NCBI RefSeq assembly: GCF_003865345.1
Contig: NZ_RMVE01000006.1
Location: 62,001-126,000 of the forward strand
Direction: 5' to 3'
Origin: Nonlabens xiamenensis
Lineage (GTDB): Bacteria; Bacteroidota; Bacteroidia; Flavobacteriales; Flavobacteriaceae
Length of the DNA: 64,000 nucleotides
This document shows, piece by piece, positions 8,836 to 17,164 of this stretch. Each line of letters starts with the position of its first letter. Position 1 is the first letter of the stretch. The position numbers and the translations under genes are program-made. Below the pieces are notes generated by a model that did no database searches, had not been told where the DNA came from, and saw only the letters and a program-made list of their open reading frames with translations.

Positions 8836-9965
8836 AGGTCGCAGTGATAGGCAGAGGAAGTGGTGGTCTAATCACCGCCATGAATCTGCTAACCTACAAC
8901 TTAAAAGTTGATGTATATTATGACCCAGAGACCTCCCAACTACCTGTTGGTGAGTCAACCACACCTCAGTTTGCATCTCTGATTGAATGCACGTTGGGTT
9001 TAACCATCGATGATCTTATATCCTTGGGACTTGCTTCCTACAAGAAGGGTATTGAGTTTGTTGATTGGGGTAACACACCGCATTTCTTTCACAAGTTTTT
9101 GCATAGAGATGCAATTCACTTCTACACTAAAACTCTCAACCCATTTCTACAAGAGAATCTAGAGAAGTATAAAGGAGTAAAGTTTATTGGAAGACGTATT
9201 CGAGATCTTCAAACTATTTGTAATGAATATGATTTTGTAATAAACTGCTCAGGTGCTCTCAATAATTATAGAAAAGAGATTGACATACCATGTGTCAATA
9301 GTGTATTATATTTCGATGATCATAAAATTCATGGTCATCCAGAGTATACCTATCATAAAGCACACGAGTATGGATGGAAGTTTAGTCTTCCATTTCCTAA
9401 CCAACGTATCTCTAGGACTGGTTACCTTTATCACAGGGAATACCAATCACATGTAGATGCTGAGGTTGTATACTCACATGGAGACCTCTACGAATGGACT
9501 CCATCGTATGCACCTGATATGATTGTCAACAATAGGTTGGCACTCAACGGTAACGCTTTGCTTTTCTTTGAGCCATTACAAGCACTTTCGCTTTTACATT
9601 ATGATATGGTCGCAAAAAGAATCTGCGACTATTTGGTTAATGGCCAGACATCAGAAGAGAAATTGCTAGGCAATCTCTGGTATCGCAGAATGGTAGAGGC
9701 ATACATTGATGCCCTTGCTTTCCACTACCAATACGGTAGTGCATACAATTCTGGATACTGGGAAAAGGTCAGCAAAAAAAGTGTCACAAGGGTCGCACAC
9801 AAGTGGTGGAATGATGGTAGACTCATCAAGTCAGTTGCGGAAAAGAGTATGGGAGACCTGTCTCAGCATCCTGACTTTTACTATGCACCAGATCACACCC
9901 ACATCTTTGGTATCACTTGCATGGAGCAACTCTATGCAGGTTTGTCAGGGGATCGTGATTTATGA
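8832..9965 (+). CDS. Divergent flavin-dependent halogenase-like protein
   Basis: The 377-residue protein has the FAD-binding start VIGRGSGG (residues 5-12), PVGESTT (38-44) and a YKKGIEF segment whose K71 aligns with the catalytic Lys of tryptophan halogenases. However, the PLES(T/N)G motif that carries the catalytic Glu and halide-site residues in the other two copies is here PLQALS (Q250), and the WxWxIP motif is WKFSLP. It is therefore related to the PrnA/VirX1 family, but may be a flavin monooxygenase or an inactive homologue rather than a true halogenase. It is coupled to the giant virion protein gene through one small gene. Confidence 0.75.
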   Translation: MKVAVIGRGSGGLITAMNLLTYNLKVDVYYDPETSQLPVGESTTPQFASLIECTLGLTIDDLISLGLASYKKGIEFVDWGNTPHFFHKFLHRDAIHFYTKTLNPFLQENLEKYKGVKFIGRRIRDLQTICNEYDFVINCSGALNNYRKEIDIPCVNSVLYFDDHKIHGHPEYTYHKAHEYGWKFSLPFPNQRISRTGYLYHREYQSHVDAEVVYSHGDLYEWTPSYAPDMIVNNRLALNGNALLFFEPLQALSLLHYDMVAKRICDYLVNGQTSEEKLLGNLWYRRMVEAYIDALAFHYQYGSAYNSGYWEKVSKKSVTRVAHKWWNDGRLIKSVAEKSMGDLSQHPDFYYAPDHTHIFGITCMEQLYAGLSGDRDL

Positions 9966-9969
9966 ATAG

Positions 9970-9977
9970 TATAAATA
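9970..9977 (+). promoter_or_regulatory. T4-type late promoter box TATAAATA
   Basis: Perfect T4 late consensus directly after the halogenase-like gene, 53 nt before the beta-barrel protein gene. Confidence 0.75.
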
Positions 9978-10030
9978 CCCATTGTAACTAACTGTTACAA
10001 TCAACGTTAAACATAAAGGTAAAAACAAAA

Positions 10031-10399
10031 ATGATTAAAACTGCAATCGCATCTCTTGCTGCTGCTGCAGCCGTAGCGGCTCCATCTGCATCCTTTGCAG
10101 GACCATACATTAATGTGGAGGCAAACTCTGCTTGGACTGGTTCTAATTACACTGGCACCACAACCGATCTTCATATTGGTTACGAAGGACAAGTAGGAGT
10201 GGCATCTTACTACGTCCAAGGGGGACCAGCAATCGTCAAACCTGACGGTGGCGACACTTCAACTGACTTCTCTGGTAAGGCAGGTCTTGGACTTCCACTT
10301 TCTGAGTCCGTTGATCTCTACTCCGAGGTCTCATTCCTTTCTGCAGACAATGCAGACAATGGATATGGTGGCAAGTTGGGTGTAAAATATGCTTTCTAA
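10031..10399 (+). CDS. Small secreted beta-barrel (outer-membrane-like) protein
   Basis: It has a clear signal peptide (MIKTAIAS, an Ala-rich core, then a SFA site around residue 23). The mature part is about 99 residues of alternating polar/hydrophobic strands with Gly/Tyr turns, ending in a C-terminal Phe. This is the pattern of small outer-membrane barrels (OmpW/opacity/porin-like). Transcription comes from a T4-type late box and stops at a terminator, so it is a single-gene unit. It may alter the host outer membrane, for example to block re-infection or aid lysis; that is inference. Confidence 0.6.
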   Translation: MIKTAIASLAAAAAVAAPSASFAGPYINVEANSAWTGSNYTGTTTDLHIGYEGQVGVASYYVQGGPAIVKPDGGDTSTDFSGKAGLGLPLSESVDLYSEVSFLSADNADNGYGGKLGVKYAF

Positions 10400-10424
10400 T
10401 TGAGGAAGGATATATAAAACATAC

Positions 10425-10451
10425 AGGGGTCTCTGACCCCTTTCTTTTTTT
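10425..10451 (+). terminator. Intrinsic terminator
   Basis: Perfect 7-bp stem AGGGGTC/GACCCCT with a TCT loop, followed by TTCTTTTTTT. Confidence 0.92.
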
Positions 10452-10458
10452 ATTAACT

Positions 10459-10710
10459 ATGGCAAAGACTCCTCCATCAACGACAATCTATACAAGAAAT
10501 GGTTGTCCTTATTGCACAAAGATCAAAGAAGTGTATAATATGAATCGATGGAGTTACAACGAGATGAAACTCGATGTAAACTTCGACCGCAATCAATTCT
10601 ATGCAGAGTTTGGTATGGGGTCTACCTTCCCACAGGTAATCATTGGTGGGCAAAAAGTCGGTGGTTGCACCGATGCTGTAAAACACTTGAGAGAAGGACG
10701 ATTCCTCTAA
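10459..10710 (+). CDS. Glutaredoxin
   Basis: The 83-residue protein has the dithiol active site CPYC (residues 16-19) and the cis-Pro motif TFPQV with a following GG, as in classical glutaredoxins. It would supply electrons to ribonucleotide reductase or to the phage peroxiredoxin. Overlaps the next start by one base (TAATG). Confidence 0.92.
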   Translation: MAKTPPSTTIYTRNGCPYCTKIKEVYNMNRWSYNEMKLDVNFDRNQFYAEFGMGSTFPQVIIGGQKVGGCTDAVKHLREGRFL

Positions 10711-11066
10711 TGAAACTCAGAAACGCTAACGAATTGTATGAATTGATCGAGAGATCGATTGATGAAGCATTCGAGAAAAGACGTTTCCTATTTAACATGT
10801 ATGGGTATCTAAAAGGAGCAAAGTATACTCGACGAGAGGTTACTGAGTTTATAGAATCACCCACTGCCAACTCACTTAATGAAACCATCCTAGATCTGGA
10901 TTCATATATCAAGGGAGGAGATAAAGTATTGCGAGAAGCATACGGACACATCCCTAAACCAGAAGCAAGAAAGATCAGGAAGTATCTCTATGGCATCCTT
11001 GAAGATGCATGGAAATACGAGAGGGACAGGAGACCTGGTAGGAAGACAAAAAAAGTTACTAAATAA
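10710..11066 (+). CDS. Basic helical hypothetical protein, 118 aa
   Basis: The start at 10710 overlaps the glutaredoxin stop, and I prefer it to any start inside the glutaredoxin gene. The sequence is charged and helical with a basic C-terminus (RPGRKTKKVTK), so nucleic-acid binding is possible. Family unknown. Confidence 0.65.
   Translation: MKLRNANELYELIERSIDEAFEKRRFLFNMYGYLKGAKYTRREVTEFIESPTANSLNETILDLDSYIKGGDKVLREAYGHIPKPEARKIRKYLYGILEDAWKYERDRRPGRKTKKVTK
11059..11065 (+). promoter_or_regulatory. Late-type promoter box CTAAATA
   Basis: Lies 27 nt before the next start codon, overlapping the end of the previous gene. This matches the cyanophage NTAAATA late pattern seen repeatedly in the window. 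Confidence 0.45.
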
Positions 11067-11092
11067 AGCTAAGCAGTCAAGGAGGCAATCCA

Positions 11093-11335
11093 ATGGGATC
11101 AGAATTTACTTTTCTTTATGTTGCCTTCTTCCTCACGATCGGAAGTTTTCTTGTTGGTTTCCTAGTATCATGGAATATCAAAGCAGCGTTTGATGAGTGG
11201 CAAGAAAAAGCAGATTATGCTAGAATCGTTATGCATCCTGAGATGTATGATGCAGACGGCAACTTTGTAGAGGATGATCTCTTTTACTTGCGTTTGACTG
11301 AGGAAGATGATACAATTACTGACACTGATGATTAA
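11093..11335 (+). CDS. Single-pass membrane protein, 80 aa
   Basis: A strong ribosome binding site AAGGAGG (11079-11085) sits 7 nt before the ATG. Residues 5-30 form one transmembrane helix and the C-terminal tail is very acidic (ending EEDDTITDTDD). Function unknown. Confidence 0.7.
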   Translation: MGSEFTFLYVAFFLTIGSFLVGFLVSWNIKAAFDEWQEKADYARIVMHPEMYDADGNFVEDDLFYLRLTEEDDTITDTDD

Positions 11336-11337
11336 TC

Positions 11338-11781
11338 ATGGCACAAAAACTTATGATTTGTGAGGTCTTACAAAAGACCCACTCTGCTAAGACAAAGGCA
11401 GAGAAGATTAAAATTCTTCGTGATAACAATAGTCAGGCACTACGCACCTTATTCATTATCAACTTTGATAGTAGTGTGGTGCCTCGTGTGCCTCTGGGGG
11501 AAGACGTCCCTTACACTCCTAACGAAGCACCGTTGGGGACAGAGCATACTAATCTGATTGTAGAAGCAAAGAAGTTTTATTATTTCTTCAAGGGGGGAGC
11601 AGACAAACTTCCTAACATGAAGGTAGAGAATATGTTTATTCAAATGTTGGAGGGTCTCTATAAAGATGACGCAGTTGCATTTGTAAAGGCAGTTAATAAG
11701 TCTCTACATAAGAAGTATCGCATCACTGAAGCTGTGGTGAAAGAAGCATTTCCAGAAATCAAATGGGGTAATAGATCTTGA
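11338..11781 (+). CDS. Conserved T4-like phage protein (DUF6433-like), 147 aa
   Basis: The N-terminus MAQKLMICEVLQKTHSAKTK and overall length match a family widespread in T4-like phages, which I recall as DUF6433. Its function is unknown. Overlaps the next gene by 4 nt. Confidence 0.7.
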   Translation: MAQKLMICEVLQKTHSAKTKAEKIKILRDNNSQALRTLFIINFDSSVVPRVPLGEDVPYTPNEAPLGTEHTNLIVEAKKFYYFFKGGADKLPNMKVENMFIQMLEGLYKDDAVAFVKAVNKSLHKKYRITEAVVKEAFPEIKWGNRS

Positions 11782-12056
11782 GCGTCTATATTGATCCAAG
11801 AAAAACAAAGAAGGTAGAAGAAAAAGCAGCACCTACTCCTACAGCAGAGGAGTGGATGGAGAAGGTACAAAGAATGGACAACGAAGAGCTAGGTCGTAAG
11901 ATCGTAGCAGGATTCGGTGCATTGTTTATATCTCCTCTTGTTTTTATGTTCTTTTGGAATTGGATCATGCCTGCGATGTTTGGTCTCCCTGTCTTGAGTT
12001 ACTTGAAAGCATTTGGATTACTAGTAATGGCACGTCTAATTTTTAAGCATGACTAA
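11778..12056 (+). CDS. Membrane protein with two hydrophobic segments, 92 aa
   Basis: No ATG is available at the junction. A TTG at 11778 overlaps the preceding TGA, with GGGG upstream. The cytoplasmic-type N-terminus (to residue 40) is charged, and two hydrophobic segments follow (roughly 43-65 and 68-88). It overlaps thyX by 8 nt. Function unknown. Confidence 0.65.
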   Translation: MSVYIDPRKTKKVEEKAAPTPTAEEWMEKVQRMDNEELGRKIVAGFGALFISPLVFMFFWNWIMPAMFGLPVLSYLKAFGLLVMARLIFKHD

Positions 12057-12738
12057 TAAAGTATGTTTGGTCAGCGTCACACCAGACGCAGAAAAGACCA
12101 TGGGATATATTGCACGAGTAAGCAATCCTAAGAATCAAGATAATCCTAAGGTAGAAAAACTTCTATCTTATTGTGTGAAGCATCAACACTGGTCTGTATT
12201 TGAGCAGGCACACATGACCCTTGAGATTAATACTACAAGGGCAATCGCAGCTCAAATCTTGAGGCATAGATCATTTACATATCAAGAGTTCTCACAACGG
12301 TATGCATCGTTTGAGGGTGAGATCCCTGTCCCTGATCTTAGGTCACAAGACGATAAGAATAGACAGAATAGTATTGATGATGTGCCACAAGAGGAGAAGT
12401 ATTTCCTACAAGGTAGAATCGCACAGTATTTTAATGAAGGTCTCGATTTATACAATGAGTTATTGAGACACGGTATTGCTAAGGAATGTGCTAGAATGGT
12501 ATTGCCTTTGGCAACTCCAACAAAAATTTACATGACTGGATCAGTCCGATCATGGATTCATTATATTGATTTGAGGTCTGCCCATGGCACACAAAAAGAG
12601 CACATGGACATTGCAAATGCTTGTAAGAAAGTATTCATGTGTCAATTCCCTATCGTCTCTAAAGCACTTGACTGGTGCGAAGACTGTGGGTGTCCCGAAG
12701 GATGGGACGATCTCCAACCATGTTTGAGGATAGATTAA
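12049..12738 (+). CDS. thyX: FAD-dependent thymidylate synthase ThyX
   Basis: The 229-residue protein contains the ThyX signature RHRSFTYQEFSQRY (the RHRxxSxxxxSxRY type). It converts dUMP to dTMP using FAD and methylene-tetrahydrofolate, feeding phage DNA synthesis. Length is normal for the family and the reading frame is intact. It sits in a run of tightly overlapping replication and metabolism genes. Confidence 0.96.
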   Translation: MTNKVCLVSVTPDAEKTMGYIARVSNPKNQDNPKVEKLLSYCVKHQHWSVFEQAHMTLEINTTRAIAAQILRHRSFTYQEFSQRYASFEGEIPVPDLRSQDDKNRQNSIDDVPQEEKYFLQGRIAQYFNEGLDLYNELLRHGIAKECARMVLPLATPTKIYMTGSVRSWIHYIDLRSAHGTQKEHMDIANACKKVFMCQFPIVSKALDWCEDCGCPEGWDDLQPCLRID

Positions 12739-12968
12739 TGCCAACTTACAACGTAGTGAATAAAGAAACAGGTGAAAAGAAAGAATTTCACATGACTATG
12801 GTAGAATATACAAAGTGGAGGGAGGACAATCCCGAATGGGATAAGGACTGGCAGGCAGGTGTCGCAGGCACAACCTACGGCAAACCTAAACAGTCTGATG
12901 GTTTTAAAGAAGTCATGTCTAAAGTCCAAGCAGCACACCCCAAAGCAAACCTTAGTAGATACACCTAA
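12738..12968 (+). CDS. Small conserved-type cyanophage protein, 76 aa
   Basis: The start at 12738 overlaps the thyX stop by one base, and the stop overlaps the phoH start by one. It begins MPTYNVVNKETGEKKEF, reminiscent of FmdB-type regulatory proteins, but lacks the Cys residues of their zinc ribbon. Function unknown. Confidence 0.65.
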   Translation: MPTYNVVNKETGEKKEFHMTMVEYTKWREDNPEWDKDWQAGVAGTTYGKPKQSDGFKEVMSKVQAAHPKANLSRYT

Positions 12969-13708
12969 TGCCAAGAGCAAAGAAGTCACTAGCAAACATC
13001 CCAACAAAGGTCTTACGAAGGAAGAAACCAATCAATCTTGAGCACCTTAAAACCATAGATCCTCTCACAGAGAATCAAGAGAAGATCTGGAAGGCATATG
13101 GTGAGGGACAAAACCTAGTGCTCCATGGTGCAGCAGGGACAGGTAAGACATTCATTTCATTGTATCTTGCACTGAAACAATGCCTTGACCCTGCATCAAA
13201 GTATGAAAAGGTTTACATGGTAAGATCACTAGTGCCCACAAGGGAGATTGGTTTCTTGCCAGGTGATCACGAAGACAAATCAAACCTATACCAAATCCCA
13301 TACAAAAATATGGTGAAGTATATGTTTGAGATGCCTGATGACAATAGTTTTGAAGCATTGTATTCTAACCTTAGAGCACAAGAAACTATTTCATTCTGGT
13401 CAACCTCTTTTATTAGAGGCACCACATTTGACAACTCTATCATTCTTGTTGATGAGTTTTCAAACTTAAACTTCCACGAGTTAGATTCAATCATCACTCG
13501 TGTTGGTGAGGACTGCAAAATTATTTTTTGTGGTGATTACTTTCAGTCAGATTTGACTAGATCTAACGAGAGAGAAGGTATCCTAGACTTCCTTAGAATC
13601 CTCAAGCAAATGCCATCCTTTACATGTGTAGAGTTTGGAATTGATGACATTGTAAGGTCAGGTCTTGTCAAAGAGTATCTTGTTAGTAAAATACAACTCG
13701 GATATTAA
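12968..13708 (+). CDS. phoH: PhoH-family ATPase
   Basis: The 246-residue P-loop protein has Walker A GAAGTGKT near residue 56 and Walker B IILVDEFSN near 158, with the PhoH-type TENQ start of the core. PhoH is a common cyanophage gene linked to phosphate stress or RNA metabolism; its biochemical role in phages is not settled. The N-terminus is basic. Confidence 0.93.
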   Translation: MPRAKKSLANIPTKVLRRKKPINLEHLKTIDPLTENQEKIWKAYGEGQNLVLHGAAGTGKTFISLYLALKQCLDPASKYEKVYMVRSLVPTREIGFLPGDHEDKSNLYQIPYKNMVKYMFEMPDDNSFEALYSNLRAQETISFWSTSFIRGTTFDNSIILVDEFSNLNFHELDSIITRVGEDCKIIFCGDYFQSDLTRSNEREGILDFLRILKQMPSFTCVEFGIDDIVRSGLVKEYLVSKIQLGY

Positions 13709-13713
13709 TTAGT

Positions 13714-14388
13714 ATGTTTAATTATGTGGGATCTCCCAAGGAGATCTGTGAATTAGAGTCACGCACCTTAGAGCGAGGTAGATTCTATAAACTTGACGAT
13801 GTATGGGTGCCATCTGTTACTACAGTTATCGGTCACCAATCTAAGGCAGGTATTCTTGAGTGGCAAAAACGTGTGGGTTTCCACGAGGCAGAGAAGATTC
13901 GTATGAAATCTTCTTGGAGAGGCACCAAGTATCACAACCTAGTAGAAAAGTATTTACGCAATGAAGATGTTGAAAACCGTACGGAAGGCGAGGGTCTTAC
14001 CTCGTACCTTTTTAGGTCTGCTCGTAAGGATCTTGATCGGATTACTAATATTCACCTTATTGAAGCCCCTTTATTTTCTCGCAATCTATATCTCGCTGGC
14101 CGTGTTGATTGCCTTGCTGAGTTTGATGGCGAACTTGCTGTAATTGATTTCAAAACCACAAGGGAATTGAAGAAACCTGAGTGGTTGGAAAACTATTTCG
14201 TGCAGTGTAGTGCGTATGCTTACATGTATTACGAGCACACTGGCATAGAGGTTGACAAACTTGTTACAATATCTGTATCAGAGTCTGGCGAGATGCAAGT
14301 CGAGCAGAGATATGATAAAGAGAAGTATGTTAACAAACTTCTTGATTACATTAAAGAATACAGAGAGTATATCGAATCTCGTCAATGA
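13714..14388 (+). CDS. RecB/Cas4-type PD-(D/E)xK exonuclease
   Basis: The 224-residue protein has a nuclease core with the metal-site pattern GRVDCLAEF followed by AVIDFKTT (D then D-x-K), and a downstream Q/Y helix (VQCSAYAYMY) typical of RecB-like and MGME1-like exonucleases. It probably processes DNA ends in recombination or recycles host DNA. It is followed immediately by a 2OG-oxygenase-like gene (4-nt overlap). Confidence 0.82.
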   Translation: MFNYVGSPKEICELESRTLERGRFYKLDDVWVPSVTTVIGHQSKAGILEWQKRVGFHEAEKIRMKSSWRGTKYHNLVEKYLRNEDVENRTEGEGLTSYLFRSARKDLDRITNIHLIEAPLFSRNLYLAGRVDCLAEFDGELAVIDFKTTRELKKPEWLENYFVQCSAYAYMYYEHTGIEVDKLVTISVSESGEMQVEQRYDKEKYVNKLLDYIKEYREYIESRQ

Positions 14389-15011
14389 AAGATACTTTTC
14401 TAGGCATACCATTCTTTCGTTTCTATTATCCTGGTGATGTAGAGAAGGTTGCATACGAATTAGAAAACTTAAAGTGGAAACGTAATGATTTCAACTGGAT
14501 CTGGGCAGGCATTAATGAGCGTGGCACAGGTGAGCAGTTGCATGACCTACCACAGTTTGCTGATCTGTTTGCATGGATGAATGAGTGTCTAGAGGAAGTA
14601 AGAAAAGAGATTGCACCTAACGCTACCTCTCTAAAGTTTGTATCGTCTTGGGCAAACAAGAATGATCCTACAGATTATTTCTTTGATCACACGCATCCTA
14701 ATTGTTTTCTGAGCAGTAATTACTATGCGTCTGGTCTACCACAAGACAAAACGGTTTGGCTTTTGCCAAATCCATGGTATAGTAATACTAACATCTCACC
14801 TTTCGGAGATTATACTGATCCAAAATATCATCTAGTGCATGAGGAGCCAACAGAAGCAGGTAAGTTTATCTGTTTTCCTCCTACTATAAGACACTACGCA
14901 CAACCTAACACCACTAATGGACCCCGCATGACTATCGCAGCAAATGCATTTCCCTCAGGTCTCATTGAATCTGGTGGAGTCTCACGCATGTATGTGGAGG
15001 TCACCAAATGA
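14385..15011 (+). CDS. 2OG-Fe(II) oxygenase-like protein (TIGR02466 type)
   Basis: The 208-residue protein has a FFDHTHPN motif (proximal His residues) and a distal RHYAQP...RMTIAANAF segment supplying His and Arg, as in the phage TIGR02466 group of 2OG-Fe(II) oxygenases. The substrate is unknown. It lies between a nuclease and gp33, away from the main oxygenase block at 53-57 kb. Confidence 0.7.
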   Translation: MKDTFLGIPFFRFYYPGDVEKVAYELENLKWKRNDFNWIWAGINERGTGEQLHDLPQFADLFAWMNECLEEVRKEIAPNATSLKFVSSWANKNDPTDYFFDHTHPNCFLSSNYYASGLPQDKTVWLLPNPWYSNTNISPFGDYTDPKYHLVHEEPTEAGKFICFPPTIRHYAQPNTTNGPRMTIAANAFPSGLIESGGVSRMYVEVTK

Positions 15012-15253
15012 ATGACATTGAAAAAGAATTTATGACACAAGGAAAATTTACTTCACTAGTAGAGACCCTTGTCAAAGAAAGTGAAGGACTGCTAAATTAT
15101 ATTGAAGCAGTCACTACAGTATGTGAAGAGTATGGTATAGAGATTGAAGTTGTTAACAAATTGATCTCTCGTCCACTCAAAGATAAAATTAAATGGGATG
15201 CCCAACAATTAAACTACGTTAAACGCACCTCTAGAGGTGTCCTCCCCCTATGA
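15008..15253 (+). CDS. gp33: Late-transcription coactivator gp33
   Basis: The 81-residue protein matches the cyanophage gp33 pattern: an IEKEFMTQGKF start, a central helical part and a conserved C-terminus KDKIKWDAQQLNYVKR...GVLPL. In T4, gp33 links RNA polymerase to the sliding clamp at TATAAATA late promoters; such boxes occur across this window. Overlaps neighbours by 4 nt each side. Confidence 0.85.
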   Translation: MNDIEKEFMTQGKFTSLVETLVKESEGLLNYIEAVTTVCEEYGIEIEVVNKLISRPLKDKIKWDAQQLNYVKRTSRGVLPL

Positions 15254-15603
15254 CAGAAGATTTTTTCCACAGCGATCAAGTGAGAGAATCACTTGAAGAT
15301 ATTCAAACAACCTATACTGAATTGCTCAAGATGTCTGCAGGATTTGCAGAGTATGACATCAAGAAAAGAGTAGAGCATATAGATAAGACCTTAGATCTAA
15401 TCGCAAAACAGAAAGTATTCTATGCACGATTAGCACTAGCATCACATGAAGAAGGTGCTGATGAGGCAATCGATTTTATTAAAGATAGAGTTGATACGAT
15501 GTCCATGAAGACCACAGGTGGCATGGATCTCATGTCTGTGCTACAAGTAATGGAAGATAAATTGTTAGGTTGGAAGAAGGAGTTAAAGAATGCCGAATCC
15601 TGA
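15250..15603 (+). CDS. DUF1825-like protein, 117 aa
   Basis: The FFHSDQVRESLEDIQ start and helical pattern match DUF1825, a family of cyanobacteria and their phages. Function unknown. It lies between gp33 and gp32 as in related cyanophages. Confidence 0.75.
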   Translation: MTEDFFHSDQVRESLEDIQTTYTELLKMSAGFAEYDIKKRVEHIDKTLDLIAKQKVFYARLALASHEEGADEAIDFIKDRVDTMSMKTTGGMDLMSVLQVMEDKLLGWKKELKNAES

Positions 15604-15742
15604 GCAACTATGGGAAGACATGAAGCGTCTCAACGATGTCATGGAGGAATTGATGTGGGATCCTGACGACGAGATTATTTTTAGTCACAACGGTAAGGAT
15701 ATCATCATCAAGAATCGCACACAATCCCTTGACAAGGGATAA
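15590..15742 (+). CDS. Small acidic protein, 50 aa
   Basis: An ATG at 15590 with AAGGAG 7 nt upstream opens a 50-codon frame starting MPNPEQLWEDMKRLND. It overlaps the DUF1825 gene by 14 nt and its stop lies inside the late promoter box before gp32. Function unknown. Confidence 0.6.
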   Translation: MPNPEQLWEDMKRLNDVMEELMWDPDDEIIFSHNGKDIIIKNRTQSLDKG

Positions 15743-15745
15743 ATA
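15738..15745 (+). promoter_or_regulatory. Late-type promoter box GATAAATA
   Basis: NTAAATA-type box 57 nt before the gp32 start. Confidence 0.45.
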
Positions 15746-15802
15746 GTATGTCACCATAAATGGTGGCAACAAATGCCAAAATACAAACACGGAGAATACA
15801 AG

Positions 15803-16696
15803 ATGTCATTTGCATCACTCAAGAAAGCCTCAGGGTCATCCTTTGCAAAACTTACAAAGGAGATTGAAAAACTACAAAAACCTGCAGGCAGTGCTCAAGT
15901 TGATGAGCGTCTATGGAAACCAACTCTCGACAAGAGCGGTAATGGGTATGCTGTTATTCGATTCCTTCCAGAGCCTGATGGGGAAGACCTTCCTTGGGCA
16001 CAGGTTTGGAGTCATGCCTTCCAAGGTCCTGGTGGATGGTATATCGAAAACAGTTTGACAACACTTGGACAAAAGGATCCTGTCTCTGACCTCAACCGTG
16101 AGTTGTGGAATAGTGGCAACGATTCTGATAAAGAAATTGCTAGAAAGCAGAAGCGTAAACTCTCATACTACAGCAACATCTATGTTGTTAAGGATGAAAT
16201 GAATCCTGAGAATGAGGGCAAGGTCTTCCTCTACAAGTATGGTAAGAAGATTCATGACAAGATCGTCGCTGCTGCACAACCTGAGTTTGAAGACGAGCAA
16301 GCAATCAATCCATTTGATCTTTGGAAAGGTGCTGACTTCCGTCTGAAGATCTGTAAGGTTGCAGGTTTCTGGAATTATGATAAGAGTGGGTTTGCTAACC
16401 CATCTACTCTAGGTAAGATGACTGACGATGAGTTGGAAGCAGTTTGGAAACAATCTTATAGTCTTAAGGACTTCACTAATCAGTCACAGTTTAAGACCTA
16501 TGAAGAGTTGGAGACACGTCTCAATTCTGTGCTGAAGGTTACACCTAAGCGTCCTGACCCTGAGACTTACGAAGCAGAAGACACTTCACAAAGTGTCCCT
16601 GATCTTCGCACAGGGTTTGGAGATAAGGTAGAATCATTACAGAAGGATGAGGATGTAGATCTCTCCTACTTTGCAAAACTAGCGGAAGAAGACTAA
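15803..16696 (+). CDS. gp32: Single-stranded DNA-binding protein gp32
   Basis: I use the ATG at 15803 (MSFASLKKASGS), which has GGAG 8 nt upstream and the family's usual N-terminus, rather than 15773. The 297-residue protein coats ssDNA in replication and recombination. It shows the cyanophage gp32 layout: a basic N-terminal cooperativity segment, an aromatic core and an acidic C-terminal tail (LQKDEDVDLSYFAKLAEED). Confidence 0.92.
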   Translation: MSFASLKKASGSSFAKLTKEIEKLQKPAGSAQVDERLWKPTLDKSGNGYAVIRFLPEPDGEDLPWAQVWSHAFQGPGGWYIENSLTTLGQKDPVSDLNRELWNSGNDSDKEIARKQKRKLSYYSNIYVVKDEMNPENEGKVFLYKYGKKIHDKIVAAAQPEFEDEQAINPFDLWKGADFRLKICKVAGFWNYDKSGFANPSTLGKMTDDELEAVWKQSYSLKDFTNQSQFKTYEELETRLNSVLKVTPKRPDPETYEAEDTSQSVPDLRTGFGDKVESLQKDEDVDLSYFAKLAEED

Positions 16697-17164
16697 ATGA
16701 AGTCAATGTTAACTGCCATGACACTGTTGAGTGTCATCTCCACTCCAACTGCTGCTCTCGCACACCACAACGGATCAATCAGTCCTTATACTGGTGAGCG
16801 TGAGTATCGTGGGTGGTCTGGATCTCGCTCTCGCAAATGCTATGAGCAACGATACAAGGAAGTATATATTCCTGGTACCTCACAGAGTCCTGGTTACGTT
16901 GACTACAAACGCAAGACTGTCCCTGTCCCTTGCTATGGAGATAGGTATTGGAGACCAAGACCTAACCCTCCTATCAGAGGCATTCCAGTCCCTGATCCTG
17001 CACCACAGGAAGACAACAATGATTGCTCACAAGGTGCCGTCTTAGGCGGTATCCTTGGTGGCGGTATTGCAGGTGGGATCTCTGAATCAGATGCTTATAT
17101 CTGGTCTATCCCTCTTGGTATCGTTAGCGGTGCTATCGTAGGTTGTGAAGCAGACGGTGGTTGA
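16697..17164 (+). CDS. Secreted protein with a glycine-zipper C-terminus
   Basis: It has a signal peptide (MKSMLTAMTLLSVIS...ALA), an Arg/Tyr/Pro-rich middle with paired Cys, and a C-terminal glycine-zipper membrane segment (GAVLGGILGGGIAGGI). This layout resembles small envelope proteins of the glycine-zipper 2TM type. It starts right after the gp32 stop. The role may be host envelope modification (inference). Confidence 0.65.
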   Translation: MKSMLTAMTLLSVISTPTAALAHHNGSISPYTGEREYRGWSGSRSRKCYEQRYKEVYIPGTSQSPGYVDYKRKTVPVPCYGDRYWRPRPNPPIRGIPVPDPAPQEDNNDCSQGAVLGGILGGGIAGGISESDAYIWSIPLGIVSGAIVGCEADGG

